NCBI RefSeq assembly: GCF_018381315.1
Contig: NZ_JAGZSD010000009.1
Location: 1-64,000, forward strand
Source: Anaerostipes sp.
GTDB lineage: Bacteria; Bacillota; Clostridia; Lachnospirales; Lachnospiraceae
Direction: 5' to 3'
DNA length: 64,000 nucleotides
A model generated the notes under the pieces. That model was not told the origin of the DNA. It did no database searches and saw only the letters and a list, made by a program, of their open reading frames with translations. This document shows, piece by piece, positions 60,940 through 64,000 of the stretch. The position numbers were made by a program, and so were the translations under genes. How positions within the stretch are numbered: position 1 is the stretch's first letter; every line of letters begins with the position of its first letter.

Positions 60940-63048
60940 TTATTTTTTTAATGAGAGCACCTCTGTGCCGGCATTCAGTTCACCGGCATTTACTATCGTA
61001 ATACTCGTATACTCCTCGCTGTTGCTCACAACGACCGGTGTTGTGACAAAAAATCCTTTTTGTTTAATTTCCTCAAGATCAAATTCAGCGATTCTGTCTC
61101 CTTTTTTCACCCTCATGCCGGGCTCCACCTTCACATGATGATATTTCCCGGCCAGTTTCACCGTATCAATCCCCATATGGATAAGGATTTCAGCCCCTCC
61201 CCCGGATTTAATGCAGATGGCATGTTTGGTATTAAATACAGCAGTGACCGTGCCGTCTGCCGGGGCAAAGACCGTTCCTTCAGCCGGCCTTACGGCAAAT
61301 CCCTGCCCGAGCATTCCTCCTGCAAAGACCTCATCTTCCACTTCACTAAGTTCTATGACTTCTCCTTTGACAGGCATGCAGACTGATTCTGCTGCCACCT
61401 CTGGTATCTCTTCTGCCGCCGGCATTCTCGGCATTTCCACAGCTGTCCTGTCTGACATACTGCTTGCCAGATAATCCTCCAGATTTGACTTTATGACTGT
61501 GACCATCGGTCCATAAATAATCTGAACCCCATCGCCTTTCTTTACAATTCCCCTGGAACCGCTCTCTTTCAATATCCTGTCATTCACCTTTTCCGGATCC
61601 AAAATCGTACATCTTAAGCGTGTGACACAGCAGTCAACATCTTTTACATTTGCTTTCCCACCTAAACCGGCAACGATCAGTGCTGATATATCAGATCCGT
61701 CAATTTCAGGATCACTCTCCAAAGGCTTTGATGCCATATCAGTTTTGGTATACAGCTTGATATTCTGGTCTTCCTTCTCCCTTCCCGGAGTCTTCAGGTT
61801 TAATTTTCTGATCAGAAAGCTGAACAGAAAGTAATATACAATAAAATATACAATGCCCACCGGAATGAACATGAGCCAGTTAGTTTTTGACTGTCCCTGA
61901 AGAACGCCAAAAAGAAACATATCGATGATACCCCCTGAAAAAGTCAGGCCCACGCAGACTCTAAGCATATGCATAAGCATATAAGCCGCTCCTGCAAAAA
62001 CACAGTGTATTGCGTACAGACCCGGCGCCACAAATAAAAACGTAAATTCAAGAGGCTCTGTGATCCCCGTCAGCATAGAAGTCAGAGCAGCAGAAGCCAG
62101 CAGGCCGGCCACGGCCTTTCTTTTCTCCGGCCTTGCACACCTGTACATGGCAAATGCAGCTCCCGGCAGGCCAAAGATCATCAGAGGAAATTTGCCCGTC
62201 ATAAATCTTGTGGCAGAAACCGCAAAATGGGTTGTCCCTGGATCGGCCAGCTGCGCGAAAAAGATATTTTGAGCGCCGTCGATCATCTTCCCTCCGATTT
62301 CCATCGTGCCTCCAAGAGAAGTCTGCCAAAACGGCAGATAAAATACGTGATGCAGTCCGAACGGGATCAGTGCACGCTCCATAACACCATAAACAAAGGT
62401 GCCGAGATAACCTGAAGCACTCACAAACCCTCCTGCCGCATACATAGCATCCTGGATGGGCGGCCAGATAAAATACATCAGGATTCCCACAAACACAAAT
62501 ACAACGGTACAAATAACCGGTACAAATCTTGTCCCTCCGAAAAAGGACAATACTTCCGGAAGTTTGATTTTATAAAATTTGTTGTGCAGTGCTGAAACAC
62601 CGAGGCCAACGATAATACCTCCGAACACTCCCATCTGAAGAGAGGTGATCCCCAGAACAGAAGCTGTTGCACCCTCACGCATGGCCTCTGCCCCGCCGTT
62701 GATGGAAATCATGGCTGAGATAGCCGTATGCATAATAAAAAAAGCAATAGCGCCGGCCAGTGCCGCGACTTCCTTTTCAGCTCTGGCCATACCCACGGAA
62801 ACTCCGATGGCAAAAATCAGCGGCAGGTTTCCGAATACGGCATTTCCGCAGTCACCGCAGACTTTTAATATTGCATATGGAATCGTGTCCGGTCCCATAA
62901 TTTTCATCAGTCCATAGGCATTCAGCATTGTTTCATTTGTCAGTGATTGTCCGATTCCCAACAGCAGCCCCGCCACAGGCAGAATTGCGATCGGAAGCAT
63001 GAAGGAACGTCCCACACGCTGTAAAACACCGAATATTTTGTCTTTCAT
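60940..63048 (-). CDS. PTS transporter subunit EIICBA, glucose family
   Basis: A 702-residue phosphotransferase permease in the order IIC-IIB-IIA. IIC: about ten membrane spans, FGLHHVFYLPFWQTSLGG (split at PFWQ), and ITEPLEFTFLFVAPGLY. IIB: the Cys motif VDCCVTRLRC. IIA: EILIHMGIDTVKL with the phosphohistidine in IHMGIDT, plus the ending KQKGFFVTTPVVV. The family handles glucose, maltose, N-acetylglucosamine or related sugars; which is not decidable. ATG 63048 has AGGAGGG upstream; the six extra residues of a longer reading are unsupported. Confidence 0.92.
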   Translation of the reverse strand: MKDKIFGVLQRVGRSFMLPIAILPVAGLLLGIGQSLTNETMLNAYGLMKIMGPDTIPYAILKVCGDCGNAVFGNLPLIFAIGVSVGMARAEKEVAALAGAIAFFIMHTAISAMISINGGAEAMREGATASVLGITSLQMGVFGGIIVGLGVSALHNKFYKIKLPEVLSFFGGTRFVPVICTVVFVFVGILMYFIWPPIQDAMYAAGGFVSASGYLGTFVYGVMERALIPFGLHHVFYLPFWQTSLGGTMEIGGKMIDGAQNIFFAQLADPGTTHFAVSATRFMTGKFPLMIFGLPGAAFAMYRCARPEKRKAVAGLLASAALTSMLTGITEPLEFTFLFVAPGLYAIHCVFAGAAYMLMHMLRVCVGLTFSGGIIDMFLFGVLQGQSKTNWLMFIPVGIVYFIVYYFLFSFLIRKLNLKTPGREKEDQNIKLYTKTDMASKPLESDPEIDGSDISALIVAGLGGKANVKDVDCCVTRLRCTILDPEKVNDRILKESGSRGIVKKGDGVQIIYGPMVTVIKSNLEDYLASSMSDRTAVEMPRMPAAEEIPEVAAESVCMPVKGEVIELSEVEDEVFAGGMLGQGFAVRPAEGTVFAPADGTVTAVFNTKHAICIKSGGGAEILIHMGIDTVKLAGKYHHVKVEPGMRVKKGDRIAEFDLEEIKQKGFFVTTPVVVSNSEEYTSITIVNAGELNAGTEVLSLKK

Positions 63049-63130
63049 ATTTTCCCTCCTAAACACCTCATATCAAAGACATATCTGATGTTTCGGCTTT
63101 ATATTTACACTGAAACCCCTTTTCATACAG

Positions 63131-64000
63131 TTACAGCGCTGCTATCATAACATCCATTGTTCCGTTAAAAACAGTTTCCTTCTGGTCTGAACAGATAAGG
63201 AAATGGTCACCTTTTTTAACACTCTGGCCATCTATATCCCCTTGTCCTTCTATCACGCTGACCATCTGGAACGGTGAACAATTTTCTATTGTATTCCTGC
63301 CGTTCAATTTATAGCAGTCTACTTTAAAGAAATCACTCTCCACATACCTTACTTTTGTTCCATTTTCGATTTTGCTTTCACTGAAGCTTTTACTGCTGCT
63401 GATCTGTGCAGGAACATTGGTAACATCAATAGACTGCTGAACATGCAGCTGTCTCTCATTGCCGTCCTGATCCTTGCGGTGATAATCGTAAACACGGTAA
63501 GTAATGTCAGAAGACTGCTGGGCTTCATAGATCAGCGATCCGCTGCAGATAGCATGCAGTGTGCCGGAAGGTATATAAAAGAAGTCTCCTTTTTTAATAT
63601 CAAAGGAATTCAAAAGATTGTCATAATCATCTTCCTCTATGGCTTTTATAAATTCTTCCTTTGTTTTTGCATGATGGCCCATGACCATTTTGGTGCCCTC
63701 GTCCGCCTGAAGTACATACCAGCATTCTGTTTTTCCTAAAGAATCTTCATGAACCTTTGCATATTCATCATTGGGATGAACCTGCACAGACAAGTCATCT
63801 CTGGCATCAATAATCTTTACCAGAAGAGGAAATTCATCACCCTCAATATTTCCAAACAGTTCACGATGATTTTCAAAAAGCCATGAAAGCGTTTTTCCGG
63901 CAAACTCGCTGTTTTCGATTGTACAGTCACCATTCTTATGGGCAGAGATAGCCCAGCATTCACCCGTATGGCTGCTGGGGATCTCATATCCGTACACATC
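63131..64000 (-). CDS. manA: Mannose-6-phosphate isomerase, class I (5' end outside the window)
   Basis: The frame runs off the right edge; class I enzymes have about 25 residues before the GYEIPSSHTGECWAISAH motif that opens here. Zinc-ligand motifs SVQVHPNDEY, KTECWYVL and IPSGTLHAICSGSLI are present. The enzyme interconverts mannose-6-P and fructose-6-P. It ends 83 bases before the PTS gene, in the same direction, suggesting a sugar-uptake operon in which the PTS may import mannose or a related sugar. Confidence 0.92.
   Translation of the reverse strand, partial: DVYGYEIPSSHTGECWAISAHKNGDCTIENSEFAGKTLSWLFENHRELFGNIEGDEFPLLVKIIDARDDLSVQVHPNDEYAKVHEDSLGKTECWYVLQADEGTKMVMGHHAKTKEEFIKAIEEDDYDNLLNSFDIKKGDFFYIPSGTLHAICSGSLIYEAQQSSDITYRVYDYHRKDQDGNERQLHVQQSIDVTNVPAQISSSKSFSESKIENGTKVRYVESDFFKVDCYKLNGRNTIENCSPFQMVSVIEGQGDIDGQSVKKGDHFLICSDQKETVFNGTMDVMIAAL

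Overview
The window is bacterial and carries the gene set of an anaerobic, low-to-moderate-GC Firmicute of the order Clostridia, most likely a gut Lachnospiraceae member. The reasons are the fused ispH-rpsA gene, the ylxM-ffh-rpsP-khpA cluster, formate-tetrahydrofolate ligase next to folD, an iron-only hydrogenase, a T-box leader on pheST, clean sigma-A promoters, and gut-type accessory genes (a 7-alpha-hydroxysteroid dehydrogenase-like SDR and two aryl-sulfate sulfotransferases). The species cannot be named from the sequence alone.

Layout. 1-0.5 kb: three tandem sigma-A promoters fire leftwards out of the window, almost certainly for an rRNA operon, and luxS points the other way. 1.3-4.4 kb: a large sortase-anchored surface protein whose signal-peptide portion and body are split across a run of 11 C/G bases, the signature of ON/OFF phase variation. 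4.4-7.5 kb: ppk1 and ppx, the polyphosphate pair. 7.6-10.8 kb: two tandem ArsB/NhaD-type permeases and a small unknown protein. 10.8-12.6 kb: an anchored EEP-family phosphoesterase/nuclease and exodeoxyribonuclease III.

12.8-21.4 kb is an integrated element of about 8.6 kb, bounded by imperfect direct repeats and carrying its own tyrosine integrase. It has a repressor/Cro-like switch with overlapping divergent promoters and repeated operators, an Xis-like helix-turn-helix protein, a phage replisome organizer, an ImmA/IrrE-type protease, several small proteins, a structured RNA candidate, a capsid scaffold, a major capsid protein and a sigma-70-like factor. There is no portal, terminase, tail or lysis gene. 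Next to the integrase lie a dense array of short hairpins and a probable type I toxin-antitoxin unit (26-residue Hol-Tox-like peptide plus a strong antisense promoter). This looks like a phage satellite that brings its own capsid genes, or a remnant of one, and it is the most interesting part of the window.

21.4-49.5 kb is conserved chromosome, read mostly leftwards: khpA, rpsP, ffh, ylxM; an ABC-F ATPase on the plus strand; the HSDH-like SDR; a zinc-dependent phospholipase C-like protein; recX-recA with two LexA-type boxes; cinA, pgsA, rimO, folD, fhs, ftsK; the hydrogenase; tepA; pyc; ispH-rpsA, cmk, a BaiN-type flavoprotein, a MATE exporter and a patatin-like lipase. 49.6-51.8 kb is a GHKL kinase/LytTR regulator pair preceded by a tandem direct repeat that may be its autoregulatory site. 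51.9-64 kb holds queA, a small cysteine-containing protein, the two aryl-sulfate sulfotransferases, pheT-pheS with its T-box, a glucose-family PTS permease (EIICBA) and the 3' part of manA, which runs off the right edge.

Working together: folD and fhs supply one-carbon units; pyc, hydrogenase, PTS and manA reflect fermentative sugar metabolism with anaplerosis and hydrogen turnover; recA-recX is SOS controlled. The surface protein, sulfotransferases and HSDH-like enzyme point to life in the intestine, dealing with host surfaces, bile acids and sulfated phenols.
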